Assembly: GCA_951812925.1 (NCBI GenBank)
Contig: OX638370.1
Coordinates: 62,001-126,000 of the forward strand
Length of the DNA stretch: 64,000 nucleotides
Source of the DNA: Calliopum simillimum
Taxonomy: Eukaryota > Arthropoda > Insecta > Diptera > Lauxaniidae
Reading direction: 5' to 3'
The notes under the pieces are model-generated. The model was not told where the DNA came from, made no database searches, and worked only from the letters and a program-made list of their open reading frames with translations. A program made the translations under genes and the position numbers. Below, one piece after another: positions 11,733 to 26,800 of the stretch (positions within the stretch are counted from its first letter, which is position 1; each line of letters opens with the position of its first letter).

Positions 11733-11816
11733 GTAGCATTTTTTTGTACATCCGCATTTACGCACTATATCGAGGTTTTTAATATATTTGCGATTATTAT
11801 TGCACACCATTCGGAC
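11730..11816 (-). CDS. sli: slit exon 21: end of cystine knot and UGA stop
   Basis: Encodes [18 protein letters not shown] then [10 protein letters not shown] and UGA (11730-11732). It starts after GGAATAG. The base after the stop is C and the same frame remains open to 9650; see the extension entry. Confidence 0.96.
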   Translation of the reverse strand, partial: VRMVCNNNRKYIKNLDIVRKCGCTKKCY

Positions 11817-14800
11817 CTATTCCAAATATAAAACATAAATAAGTGGTGAGTTTTTTACATATATTTTCCAAGCTCACCTTTCTGCGCCTCACAATTTTAG
11901 CGGCACAGCACTGACTACCACAACCACCAACGCATTTAGCATACTTTAAGGGTTGTCGAGAACGACAATCGTTTTCTGTATAGTATTCTCGGACCTGTTC
12001 TTTACGACAAGTTGAAGTGACTAAAAAAGAATAAGAATTTAGCTAAAACGGTTCTTTTCTGTGTAGAAAGGCAAGAAAAGGGATACAGTTGTTTTGAAGA
12101 AAGGAAGCCGGTTAATGATTTATATGCGGATATATCGTGCCCTAACTGCCAAAAAGACTTAGCCGATACGATTTCAGATTTGTTTTTTAATAGAAATCGA
12201 TAACTCGCGTTCATACGTATCTTCTTTTTGGCGGTTAAGGCTCGATATGTAAGTTGTAAGTATTTATGAATGAATGAAATATAAATATTAGTACCAGTGA
12301 TTGCTGGGGGCTCGGTTGTGCCCTCACCTTGATCACAGTAACGTCCCTTGTATCCATGCTTACATTTGCATTGATATCCGTCCCGAGAATTCTGATTGGG
12401 TATGCACCGACTTCCACGTCGGCATTTATTATTTTCGCATGGATCAACCTTAAAATGAATTAGTACGAATATATTAAAATTTTAATATACACAGCGACCT
12501 TTTTTAAAATACCTCTTTTATATGTGGCGTCTCGTCCATAAAGTCCTCCTCGTCATCTTCGGTATTTTCGCCTTCCAATAACGCACAACCTGGCGTTATT
12601 TTTTGTTGTCTTGCTGCATTACCGAAATCAACAAGCTTATGGTTAATCCATACTTCTTTCATGCAACCTTTGAAACTTGTTAGGTTTCGTATTTGCCAGT
12701 TTTTATAAGCTTGATGGCCTGGCTCTGATGGCAGTCCTCCCAAAAACATTGGTGTGGTAAGCTTTAAATAGTCATTCGACCCGTCATTAATTATTGATCT
12801 TGCAAGGCCACGATCAACACGTAATGTAAAATTTTTCTTAATCGCAAGCAGCTCTACACAATGGTACTTCCCATCTGCTACCATTTCAAAGCTGTACATT
12901 GTCGAAACCGGATAGTTTCCAACGTCATAGCTTACGCGTATGCGACCATTAAAAAGTTCCACTGCCAAATGGGCATTTTCACCGTCATACATCAGTATAC
13001 CGTTTTGTTCAGAGCTACTAAAAACAATAGTAACATTGGCATCCGGTTTCGTACGCAGCGGTTCCATCTCTACAAATGAATTATTGTGTACGAAGCTAAT
13101 GCTTGTCAAGTACTCGCACCACTTTCCAGTGTAGCCGGGATGGCACTTGCATACATAGTCCGAACCAGAAGGATTTGGCTGAAAGCAAACGCCATGCTTG
13201 CATTCATGGTTTTGACATGGCGATGTTTGCGGATACATCATGGACACCATATTGTGTCCCTCGCAATATTTGCCAGTAAAATCATCTGGACATTTACAAA
13301 CATAATCGTTTATTCCATCTATGCAGGTTCCACCATTTTTACAAATATGATTGAGGCAGTCATCGATATTGTCTGTACAGTTAACTCCATGGAAGCCAGG
13401 AGTACACTCACATGTGTAATGGGTGAAATGGTCATGGCATTTAGCTCCATTAAAACATGGGTTAAACTCATCACTGCAAAAGTTTATTTTCATATCACAG
13501 AATTCACCTGTATATAAATAAATTAATATTAATTACTATATTTTATAAGAGTATTCAGGCCTGTTCCGTAATCCGCGTGGTTTCAATTACTTTTCAGTGA
13601 AAAGTTTTCACTTAGGAGGCTTTTTCATGAAAATGGTGAGTCTTACGATAAAAGGTATTAGAATCTTTTTTGTGGAGAGTTACAGGTTCTATAAATAATA
13701 TTCATTTGTATTAACGAAAAAGTAACTTATTCGGAAATATTTGATATGCCGTATTTTTTGACTTTTTGCGGTTTTTTAATAATATTTCCTAAACGGTTCC
13801 TTTTTCGTTAATTCCAATCGATGTTATTTGTAGAACCCGTAATTCCCAACAAAAAAGTTCCTTATACTTTTTTTTTATACTCACCATTTTCATGAAAAAG
13901 CCTTATAAATGAAAAGTAATTGAAAACACAGAGATTACGGAACAGGTCTGATTATATAAGTACTATTGACTTACCCGTAAACCCTGGCTGACATAAACAG
14001 GTATAAGTTTCTACACCGTCTATGCATGTTGCATTGTTCTGACATTTTATTTCACCCAAACAGTCATCGATGTTTGTCTCGCAGCGGGCTCCGGTGTATC
14101 CAGGAGCACACTGACAACTAAATCTCCCTTCTTCAAGTACAGTGCAGGTAGCATTGTTGCGGCATGGATTTCCATAGCATGCATCAATCATAAATTCACA
14201 ATGACGTCCATGATACCCTGGCTGACAAAGACATTGATAGTCTCGCTGAGGCAGTGGTATGCACTGTGCTTTGTTTTGGCATGGTACCGTGTAGCACACA
14301 TCACACTTGGAAAGTATAGTATTGCTTATTTTTTCTTTGCAAAGGAAGTGATGTGAAGGAGTTGATAAAATTAATTTATCTTTCATAAATTCTGGCTCAG
14401 CACAACGTGCGATTCCTGGTTCAACATAGTCGAGCTTAATCCAATCAGAAAACCATTTAAGAGAACAATCACAATAGAGAGGATTGCTACCAAGTGCACT
14501 TAGAGAATTGGAGAAAATGGTTTGACAGTTTGAAGTTTTACATATAAAATTTCATTAATAAGCTACTTACATATGCGTTATGGATTTGAGATCGTCAAAC
14601 AAACCTTCTGGAAGCATTGAAATCTGGTTTCCGTACAGTGACAAAACACGTAAGTTATGTAAGCCCGACATAGCAAACCGCTGAATGCATTGTAAATTGT
14701 TGTAAGATATTATGCTGTAATCAGAAAATAAAATATTTTCCATGTTTGTATTGGAATGTGCAATTAACCAAAAAACAAAGATTTCAGATAGAGGTGTGGA

Positions 14801-17800
14801 TTTTTTAAAGCATACAACTGCATAAATCTTGTTGGTGTTGTTCCCAACAAAAGTCACGCAACTGAATACTTGTGATAATGTTATGTACCTACTACATCTT
14901 AATTTAAAAAATTAGTTATGTATTTTGCAAAAAATTCGCGACAACAAAGGTCCTACTACATACTATTATTTTGATCAGCCAATTTTAACGAACCTGTGCA
15001 AATTTGTTCTTTCTTATCTTGACCGACTTTAAATCTTGCTTATTATTTTTTTTAATATCTAACATTCATGTTAAAAACAAATTATTTCAAATATGTTCAT
15101 CAAAAATAAAAATTCGTTTTCACTTTTATAGTAAGCACTACTATTATTTTGAGCACAGCTGTACATATGTTGGACATTCCACCTTTCTTGATCAAATTTC
15201 GCATAATTTTATGTTGGGCTTGCACGACTTATTTTTGGAATTTGTGAGAAAATTGGATGAATTGCATCGCAATCAGTATACAGAATAACTAGCTTTAAAT
15301 GCGTTAAAATATTACACCCGCGAGAATGGAATCGCCCTCAACTCGAAATAAATATTTTTTGATAATTGATACTTACAGAGTAGAGAGTTTAGTTAAGTTG
15401 GCGAAAGTGTAGTTCGATAAAATTGTTATTTGATTGTTACTTAGATCCCTGCAAAAAATTAAATCAAATGTAAAAGTTCATGATTTTTATCTCGATTTCA
15501 TACGAACAATCTAGTTAAAGCTTTCAGATGTCGAATGCGATCCATATGAATCATTGATATTTCATTAGATTCTAAGTAAAGTTCAGACGTCTCACTGGGT
15601 ATGCCTCGTGGAATTTCTGTTAACTTGTTTCGAGAGCAGCGAACTACGGTTCCAGTGCATGTACATGCCGGCGGACAGTATCCATCACCTAAGCAACCTT
15701 CATTGTTGTCATTGGTACATTTGAATTCGTTGTGTGGCAAATCTTTGATTTGTACGTCTCGTACCTTAGGAGGTAAGACACAGCGTGCATTACCCCCCAC
15801 AATACCTTTTTTACGTAACCAATCTGAGAACCATGCTAAATGACAGTTACAGTTGAATGGGTTGGATGCCAAATTCCTTAAAAGACATATTCAAGTTTTC
15901 ACTCTGCTTGGGAAATGTAAAAAATAAGGTAAACAGTTGAATAACTTTTAACAAAAATAAACGTAGTCCAACATTTCCGAAAAATAATTTATTTCAAGAA
16001 TTTTTAGAACAAAACTAGTGGCTATCAATTCAACTAAACTTATAAAATCTATCAAAAAGTTTAGCTAGAACCATCGATAAGAAATTAATGCGTAAAGTTC
16101 CTTCAGTTCTTATAGAATCTCAAAAACTTTAAAAAGTGTCACAATGGTTGTTTTTGTTAAAAGTTCTTCAGTTGTATTGTACTTACAATGAGGTCAGAGA
16201 CGATAGAAAATCAAATGAACCAGGCATAACGCAAGATATTTGATTGTCATACAATGATCTGTAAAAATATATAACACAAAATCTCAGTAATTTCTCTATC
16301 AAATTCATATTTATACTATTATTGTCCAATTATGTTGATATTTTGTTCGACCTTATGATTTTGAAATTTTTAAATAAATTTTTTCAGGCTAGAGGTCAAT
16401 TTTTATTTATTCCAAACAGGAAACAATTTTTTTTTTTTTTTTTGAAAGAATAAGTTTAGTAAGTAAAGTTTTTGAACAAGAGTTTTAAATTCCAGAAAGA
16501 AAAATTTCTGAAAAAAATTATATTCTACTTAAGCTAATAAAACTCACAGCGAATTTAGGTTGTGAAGCCCCAAAAACATTTTATTCGATACTTCCTTAAT
16601 TTTGTTTTCTGCCAAATGGAGCTCTTTTATTCGTGAGGCTCCCTCAAAAGCATTTGGTTCAATACCAAGTATATGGTTTCGGCGCAAATCTAATTTAATT
16701 AAATGAGGAAGACGGCCAAAAAGTCCATCAGATTTAATGCGTCCCAACTCATTGTCATTCAGCAATCTAAGAATTAACAAAAACTTTAATTATTTCACGG
16801 ATTTTAACAAATTTGCACTGACTTACAGTTCAGTTGTGTACAATGGTATGTCCCGTGGAATTTCCTTTAGGCCACGTCCCGAGCAATCAACGGTTGTTCC
16901 ATCACAATAACACATTGCCGGGCACTCAGTATCCATTCGACATTCGTTCGACAGTTTAATACGCATTTCATCCCAAGAACCTTAATTAAAGTGATTTTTT
17001 TAAATAATAAACTATTTGAAGTATTTATGCAATTAACTTACATTTGAATTTTTCTTCTCGTAAAGATTCAATCCGGCGCCGATGCATACGCTTTGGTGAC
17101 TCGCAACGTGCACCACTGGTTTCTATTGGATTTTTGTGAAGATAGTCGGCCAACCAGCGAAGATTACAGTCGCATATAAATGGATTTTTCGCAAGGTGCC
17201 TAGAAATAGAAATATACAAATACGTATTCTCTAGTAATAAGTTCACCAGGTATCTAAAATACAGTGATTTATCTCTAAACTGGTTGACTTTATTTCGGGA
17301 GAACAATTTCTCATATTAATATGTTTAATGAGAGGTTTTCACTATTCCTATAAAAATGTACTTGCAATAATTGATCATATTATAAAATACCTTTTGCATT
17401 ATTATAAAACAGACTTATGAATGACAAGCTTTGGTACACTTGACCCTAATGGATTATAGTACCGCACTTTCGTATGCAACGAACAAAATTGCATTTTGGT
17501 TGCACTGAGTAGACGACCTCAACAACTTTCAATTACCCAATTCTGTCCAGTTTGTATTGGACGAATTTCTCATAAGAGCACCTGAAAGATCCCGCATCTT
17601 GAAAAACTTAGGAAACACTCATAAACATACTATGAGCGCCATAAGTGAGTCAACACCTACAAAAAATTTTAACTCTTTCAAATTAAAAAAAAAGGTGTTA
17701 AGATTTTGTTTTTGTTTTGTTACATTTTTGTTAAGGACACATCAAGTAGAGTTTTTTTACTTCAATAAAAAATTTAAATTCGTTTCTATTTCTTTTTTAT

Positions 17801-20800
17801 GCAGAAAAAAAGTAAAACATTTTTTTAAGTGTTGACTCACTTATGACGCCCATAGTATATCGATTATTTTTCAAAAATTATTACCAATAATAAAATTTTT
17901 GAACTTTAATACATCCGTATTAATCACTTTATCATTACAAAATGACTGACACTGCATTTGTTAAAGTCGGTTCAGTAGTTTCGGCGCTATGCCTTGCTAA
18001 AGCACGCTATAGAAAATTTTAAAGTTCTCATGGAATCAGTGATCCAATGAAAGTTTTAAGGAATGTTTATCTTTGGGGTAGTATTTCCCAATTGTTTATC
18101 AAAATCATTAAAAATGTTTATGAGTTTCATTTGCAAGAGTGAGCGCTTTTTGAATTCCGCTCACTATTCGTCCAGCATGTGATATGGTATGGGAGATATG
18201 ACCTGATAAAATTTAAAACTCAGAGCGGTGCAACGAATATTAACAAGGTGAAAAGAGAAAATGATAGTATTAAAGCAATCGAAATTTGAATGTCTCTCAA
18301 ATGCTAAAATAAAACAAACAATTCTACACCCTTCCACGTAAAAGACAAACCATACTGCACTGACTGACTGCAGCTTCAACAGCAGCACCTCAGGTTTTTT
18401 CACAATAATTTTGTTCGCAATACTCACAGTGTTTGGATGCTTTTCATAGCGTCAAATGTTCCATTAGCCAATGTCTGTATGTTGTTGTCATAAAGGGAAA
18501 GCAAGCTTAAGCTGTGCAAATCTCTGAACGTATCTTTGCGTATACACGATATCTCGTTGGCGTTCAACAGAAGTAGCTGCAGCGACGTTAGCCCTTTAAA
18601 TACACCAGAGGGTAGGTCCTTTATTTTGTTGCCATAAAGCACGCTGCAATGAAACAAAAACAATTAAGGCAAACAAACTTCTTACTCGGTTGGCTGTATT
18701 CAGTGCTGGTAAGTCGTAAGTAAGTAAATGCAAAACCATGAGGACATGGTACTTACATGCATATGTACATAAGTGTAAGGATTTACCTCTAGATGTTCAT
18801 TTTTGTTCTTTCAACACCCTACAAACAATTACAAGTATAAGTACGTATAAACTGCCACAGAGTGCCTACATCAAGTGGTGCTGGAGGAGGTGCCCCATTT
18901 GTGACACACTTAAGTTACTCGTAAAAGCAATGATTGGCACGAATGTTGCCAAGAGCTAACACACATAATTTGCAAAATCAAAGCGATGACACCCAATGAC
19001 ATTTTATAGCTATAGTTTTGGTGGGTCAAACGTCAGTGTTCTCACACAAAGGAGCAACACATTCATTCTACTTTTATTACTTACAGTGTTGTAAGCGCCT
19101 TTAGTCCACTAAGTGCATCATGAGCTATACGAGAAATGTTGTTATTCGACAAATCAATTCGACGAAGACGTCTAAAATTTGCGAATGCTTTTGGGGGCAA
19201 TTCCGTTATATAGTTTTGCTCTAGTCGCCTGTAGAAATTAAAAACAAAAGATATATTCAATTGCAACAAAAAAAAAAGCAAATTTCGGACTTACAGCTCT
19301 GTGGTGTCATCAGGTAATGAGACAGGAACACTTGTTAAACTTTTTTCCCGGCAATCAACGATGCCATCAGCACAACGACACGGGTGAGGGCAGCTATTTT
19401 CCATTCCACACTCCATTGGGGCATGTTCTGTCAGCCCTGTGAAAAATATATGAAACATTTTTTAAAAAAACAAATGTCATTACAATAAACAACACCGGCC
19501 AGACCATCTTTCTATAAGTATTTTGGTGCGCTGCATCCATATCTCAGGTCGGAATTGGTTAGTTCCAGGAAAAGGTGAAATACCAATTTTTTAATGGCAT
19601 CGTAAAACCATAATCCTTATCAAACTATTCCTTCAAATATTTCCGATTGGTCTCTAACTTTCCGAGATATCACCCTTTAAAGTATTTGTAGTTTAAAACC
19701 GATTTAATACATATGTTATATTGATATTTGCTTTAAAGGTAGAATTCAGTTTTCTTTCAAAAAATCTCACACATATGCACTTTTTCGTAAGATGCCTTGT
19801 TTTTCTCTACTACTAAAAAGAGTGCCCACATATTTTTTATAATTTTCTCAGAGGCGGAAAAGTTGCTTAAATCTTCTCTTCTTATACGAGCTAAAATTGA
19901 ATATTTGTTTCTATATATATATATCGATACGTCCAACGTTAAAGTTGGTAACTCGAAAATCGTAGTTTTGAGTAATGAGCATTTTTGTGTTTTAACTTTT
20001 TTGTTTTTTTGTATGAAAACCTATATAAAATATATTTAGGTTGTGCCGTCATATTGAGAAAACTCGTTGAAGGGCGTGGCACCGCTCACATATATATAAA
20101 ACGGTATAAAAAGAAAATTAATAAAGCAAACATTCTCAAATTAACTGTGAGGAGCCTAATTGCTATATAGCATCACTTATATGAAAATGGACGAAATATC
20201 GCCGTTGCGCGTGGATCCCCCCATACAAGCAAAATACGTTAAATGCTATTTCTTGTAAATGTTACAAGATATTTTAATGAAATTTGGTATGAAGGTACTG
20301 CTTGTCAATGCCTTTTAATAAGCGAAAAGTGGGCTGTATCGAAGAAGTACCACGCCCCCTTTTTAACCATTGAAAATTTTAATTCAATATTACTCGAAAA
20401 CGACTCCAACAATTTAAATGATAAGTTAGGAGGTGCTACCACTGTAAACAAGGATTAATATTTGATATAACGTTATATTGGGAAAATTCGTTGAAGGGTG
20501 TGGCACCGCCCACAAAAAATATAATACGCTATAAAAAGAAAACAACTAAAGCAATCTTTCTGAATTTAACTGAAGGGAGTCTACTTGCTATTAGGCACCT
20601 ATGACCTGAAAGTGGGCAATATATCGCCGGTGTGCGTGGAACCTCCCCTTCCATGTAAAACAAATTAAATGCTATTTCTCACAAATGGTACAACATATTT
20701 TGATGAAATTTGGTATGCGGATCTGGATTATGAGTGTCTAAAGCATAGCGAAAAGTGGACTTTGTTCAATATGTAATTGCAACGCCCACTTTTTACCAAA

Positions 20801-23800
20801 ATAAAAATTTTTGTTAATAACTTAGGCACAAAAAAAACAATGGAATGAACTTTTTATATTTTATATGCAGTCTTATGTACTTTTTGACGCTGAATACGTC
20901 TTCATCAGCAGAACTGTCATTGTAACTGCAGCATTTTGAAATATCCTTATTTGAAGTTGAAGAAAACGCTATGTTCAGTCTTACTGGGTATCTACAAGAA
21001 AAAGTGAAATCCTATTTTATTAATGGCGTTGAATAACCGCACTCTTCCTTATCAAAATATCCTTGCCGACTTTTTCAACAGGTCTCTTACTTTCCGAGGT
21101 ATGATCCCATTTATTTATTTTAAGGCATACTATTTCACCAAAAAAATTTGGATTTCTTGATATTTTTCTATACCATTCGATACTTTCCGAATTTTTTCTT
21201 ATTATTGTTTCCATCGGCTAATTTATCATTTTGAAAGCATGAAAATTGGAAGTGAAAAGGTACGAATTTCATAACAAAAAATAGCTATGAATAAAAATAT
21301 TGACTAAAATAATAATATCAGATTGTTGACCGAGCAGGGAGGGATCGGTCTCCAGGTACTTTTTATTTATTTAAAAAATTATTTCATTCCTTTGTCTAGT
21401 TGCGTTTAAATTCTTAGGTGGCTCACTTAAGAAATTTTTGGCCACATAATATTTTACCTAAAGAGGACACCTCCATCACCGGAAAATTTAATTTTAAGGG
21501 AACACAGTGCCAATTGTTGATATGATTAAAATGCTGATGGTAGAGCTGCACTCACTCAGTTTTAGCTATGGTAATTTCTTTCAATTAAAAATGTATATAA
21601 GACTAATAGGAATCAATTCAATAGAGTGCCGTCTAATCGATGCGGTTAAGTTTCCACTCTAACTAAAATGTAAATTTTTGCAACAGTTTCAAATGCAATT
21701 ACGTACGCAGATGCCAAAATGGGGTGGAACACAATTACAAATTTCAAGCTTTTATGGCACAGTTTTGTGTGTCATAAATTTAATTATCCAACATAAATGT
21801 GCTTTTAACTGATGCTGCTAAGGTGGAATAAGGAAGGAAGTGTTCAATGTGCACACAATGTAAGTTGTCTTACTCTTATTTCCTCTGTAAACCAATGATT
21901 TTAAAAGGTAGCAGCCCTACAAACGAACTAGTGGACCTAGACCAACATTCATTCCGCCCGAAATTCATTACTACATATGGTTACAGAACGAGAACAAAAG
22001 AAAAGTATTTCTAGATTTTTTGCGAATTTTTGTTGCATTACCTCAGCTAATGCTTGCATTACAGCCTTCTTGTTCGAATCAACCAAATTTTTAACGAGAA
22101 CTGTGATTTACTATTCCACGAGTTTGAGTGAAATTTGGTTAGATTTGGTTCAGTAAAGCATTTTGGCGGATATGGCTTTATCAAGGAGGTGACGCTGATC
22201 AAGAATATATATACTTTTCCATACCTGCCACGCGTCTTTCTCCGCATTTCAAACGGAAGAGCAAAGTGAATATAGGGCTGGGATGTTATTCTTTAACCTT
22301 AATTGGTATGAGTGTAGTGAACATGACCAAATACTGCTCATCAATAATATTTTTTTTTATTTAAACTTATCGCTAATGATACTACACCGTTGGTTCATTT
22401 AGTTTTTCGGCTTTATTGTAATTGCAACTGACCGAACACGTTTTTGATGAAAACTTTTTCGCGTACTTGCTGGTTTATTTCAAATTTAATGTGATCTTAC
22501 CTGAACATTTAAATTCCTGATCGTGCAGGTCTGCCACGTTTTGGCCCTTTAGCTGTGAAGGTGACTGGCAGCGTGTGTATGGAGCCAGCCGAGGTGCACT
22601 GCGTAAGAAACGCGACAACCAGGATAGATGACAGTCACAAGAGAATGGATTGTCGGACAGACGGAGTGCTCGTAAACGTCCTAAACCGCTGAAGGCATTG
22701 TGTGGCAAAGTTGTTAAATTGTTATTGTTGAGCGTGCTGAAAGAAGCAAACACAAAGCATAAAAGCAAATGGTCTTATTCAAAGATTCAGCACTTCTTGT
22801 TGCTTTTGTTTTTGAATTGTGAATTCATTTCAACAAATGCATTATTAATGAGAAATTAGAGTGCAATAGATCAGATGTATTTGTCTCACAGATGAGGTTG
22901 TAGAAATACGAGTAGAATGTGCACTTACAGTATCTCTAGCTCAATGAGTCCTTTGAATGAAAGCTCGTCCATACACGTTATTTGATTATTGTCCATTTGT
23001 AAGCTTCGCAATGATTGAGCGCCCTTAAAAACTCGACGACCAATCGTTGAAATGACATTGTGCGATATGTCCCTGGAGAAAAACAAAGGTTTATGGAGAG
23101 ATATACGCAATATGTTTTAAAACTATTTCATTTAAAATTCAATTTGACTTTTGTAAAAAATTATACTATACATATATACACCCAAAGAAACGTTGGAATT
23201 TCGACCCACAAGAGAATTGATAGCGAAAACATGGGATATCAAAACGATTTTATATCGTCATAAACGGTTTCAGCACCCCAAAGTACATGGAGGTAGGGAG
23301 ATATGGTGCATGCTATCTTTTTTGAGCGCCTGTTTTATTTATCATTTTTTTATCTACGTATGTGTGTTCTACGAATGAGACTTTAACAGAGCTGTTAAAT
23401 GTTTACACATTAGGTTTGTTTGGCAGGATTTCCAGTAACAAATTTTGGGAGAGTAAAAAACTGTTTGTTCGCAAAGAGAAAAATATCCAAATCACCAAAC
23501 GAAATCCAGTTAAAACTATCCAGTAAAAAAAAAGTAAATACGTATGGGCAAATCCGAAAAAAGGTCAACCAAGAGAAAAATTTAATCTTTAATCATGTTG
23601 CATTCCAAATTTCATAAAAATCGATCCAGTGGTTGACCTGCAATAGCGTATTTTTACCGTAAGATGCGGTGCCAAGAAAAAATTTTACTTATGTGTGCAC
23701 TGCACTCCTTTACAACCTTTTCCACAAATAAATCAATCGAATATAATGTGTTTAAGTTAGTTGAAAAGAGGCTGCATTAATTTTCGTTAGTCTATGCATA

Positions 23801-26800
23801 TATATAAAATAAAAATTGTAACGTTCGCAACGTAACGTGCGCAACACACAAAAGTTACATTTTTGTACGAACGAAGGACTCTTTGATTCCCTCAAAAGCA
23901 GTTTCCATAAGCTCAAACATTATTCTTTCTTTGGAGGATTTGGCTTTTTTTGTTTATACTGGAAAATTCGTTAAAAATTTTGAAAATGTACATTGATCTC
24001 CACAACGACTTCTGTTTTTTGTAACGTGCAAACAGCACTTTATGCACGATTATATTGTTACTGATAAAAGCCAGGAAATGTTTTTAAATGCCTTTTGAAA
24101 GTACTCTCAAATGGTAACATACCACTGCAGGTAAATTAAAAATTTAACATTCAGAGCGCCTTCAGGATTAAAAAATATGCGTACGAATGTAACGTTCGCA
24201 ACGCAGGATTAGCCCATATGTGACCTGGTCTATGAAAAGGGTGCTTACGTGTCAAAAAAAATGTTTTTTAATTTTTTGCCGATTTTCTAAATTAACCCTT
24301 AAAAGTTGTTTTTCAGCTATTTTCACGAAATTTTTTTTTTCGCACGTAAGCCCCTTTTCATAGACCAGGTCACATATATGATTTTGACAAAAAAAAAATG
24401 TTTTCAAATACATGAAATTTTTGCTAGTTAAATTTTATCCAGTAAAATCTTGCAACAAACTGACATTTTACTCTCACACTTTCTCTTTCGTTACTGGATT
24501 TTTAGGTTCACCAAACGCGTTTCGGTAACAATTTGTACAAATTTGTACTGTCTTATGCCATACAGACCTATCTACATTAAAACTCACTAAATAGTTTTCA
24601 TCTGACATACTTTGTACATACATGATCCTCCACAAGAAAAGGCCGATATCTTCACAAATTCAAAAACTCGGTTTTTTTGCATTTCCTATAAATAAATATT
24701 ATTTTGAATAAAATAGCACATCTGAGTTATAGACGGAGAGCTGAGCACATAAATTTGGGAAACTAAGGACTGTCCCAGAACTTTGTTTTTCATTAATTAA
24801 AAAATGTCCAATGAATTTTTTTTTTTTATTTATTTTTTACAGGGTTTGATCTGCTGACTATAAAATAGCTATAGCAACGAAAATTTGCTGAACTGTGCTG
24901 AGTCAGTTATTGCGTTTTACATTTTGGGCTTACTGCTTGCTATGCTTTTTTTCAAAAAAGTTTCTTTAGTTTTCTGATTAATCAAATGACGTGACAATGA
25001 TATTTCTATGTCTCACCATTGAGTAGAAATATTACTTTTTCCGTTGCAATCTCAACCGGTCCAAGGTACACCATGCAAGTGTACCTTAGACTGGCGTTAG
25101 GAAATAACGCCCAAGGAAATAACGCCCAAAAAAAAAAAAAGAAATAACGCCCAAATTATTTTCATATAAATTTGGGCGATAATCATTTTGGAAATAACGC
25201 CCAAAAATTTGGGCTTTATTTCGTTTTTTTTTTGGGCGTTATTTCCTTTTTTTTTAAAAAAAACGAAATAACGCCCAAAAAAAATGAAATAACGCCCAAA
25301 AAATAAAATGACGTAATAACGCCCAAAATAAAAAACGAAATAACGCCCAAAAATATGAAATAACGCCCAAAATCATAAACGAAATAACGCCCAAATTATT
25401 TTCATATAAATTTGGGCGATAATCATTTTGGAAATAACGCCCAAAATTTATTTGTATGAAAATAATTTGGGCGTTATTTCGTTTTTCGTTTTTGGGCGTT
25501 ATTTCATTTTTTAAAAATAAAACGAAATAACGCCCAAAAAAACGAAATAAAGCCCAAATTTTTGGGCGTTATTTCCAAAATGATTATCGCCCAAATTTAT
25601 ATGAAAATAATTTGGGCGTTATTTCGTTTTTGTTTTTGGGCGTTATTTCATATTTTTTGGGCGTTATTTCGTTTTTTATTTTGGGCGTTATTACGTCATT
25701 TTATTTTTGGGCGTTATTTCGTTTTTTTTTTGGGCGTTATTTCCTTGGGCGTTATTTCCTAACGCCCCTTAGACTTTTAAAAATAAAAAAGAATAAATTG
25801 TTTTTAGGTAATAAATTATGAAAGAACCATTTATTATGTAATCAAAAGTAACATTTTCTCAATAAAAAAAAAAATTAATCATATGCAAAAATTATAACAC
25901 AAAAAGTGCAGTTAGTAAAAAACAAGTTATTTTCAAAAAAGGGTTGCAAATAAATACATTAATCACGTAAATAATAATAATAATATTCGTCGAAAAAGGC
26001 TCGCTGGTCAATAAGCATAGGTCCAAGGTACACACAGACAGCATGTTTTAAAAACTGTCAACACCCATAACATACACTAATGAAAATACATCTAAAACAC
26101 ACTAAAAGCTTAAAACAATAACTAAACTTCCTTCCTGATGTTGTAAAACTGAAATATTTCAAGTAAGTTTCTCACAAAACGTTTCGTAGTTTACTCCAAA
26201 AACAAATTTTTACACACAAAAAAACACTTTTTACGTCGCTTTTTATACACGCATACAGCTTGACGGTCTGAATTCTACTAATATGAGTCACCGGTATGAG
26301 TGGAAAATTCCATAAAAGAACATTATCGTACATGTGCAACTGTTGAGTGGCGACCGACACTCGGACCGAGGTACACTCGGACCAAGGTACACACATCTCC
26401 CCTATGTATGTATGTATTCTCCTTTAACTCCTAGGAGGAGCATAGGGCCAATATGAAATCTCTCCATTTGTCACGATCCCTTGCGATGACTTTGATCTCT
26501 TGCCACGATTTTCCCGATTCTTGGATTTCCTTTTCCAACGACCTTTTCCAGTTGGTTTTGGGTCTACCACGTCCTCTACTGCCTTGTGGATTCCACTCAA
26601 GGGCCTGGCGACAAACTTCGCTGTGTGGTTTCCGGAGAGTGTGACCAATCCATCCCCATTTGCGCAGCTTGATCTCGTTTGCTATAGCCTTCTGTTTGCA
26701 TTTTTGATGTAGCTCGGCATTTGATATAGTGCGAGGCCACCAAACCTTTAATATACGCCTTAAGCATTTGTTGACGAATACTTGCAGCTTGTTTGTTAGT

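Noticed and set aside
12861..13517. Plus-strand ORFs opposite slit exon 18
   Set aside because: Antisense shadows of the laminin-G and EGF coding sequence.
25562..25821. ORFs rich in WALFRF/GVIS repeats
   Set aside because: They are translations of the GGGCGTTATTTCG foldback modules; the same occurs at 3389-4134.
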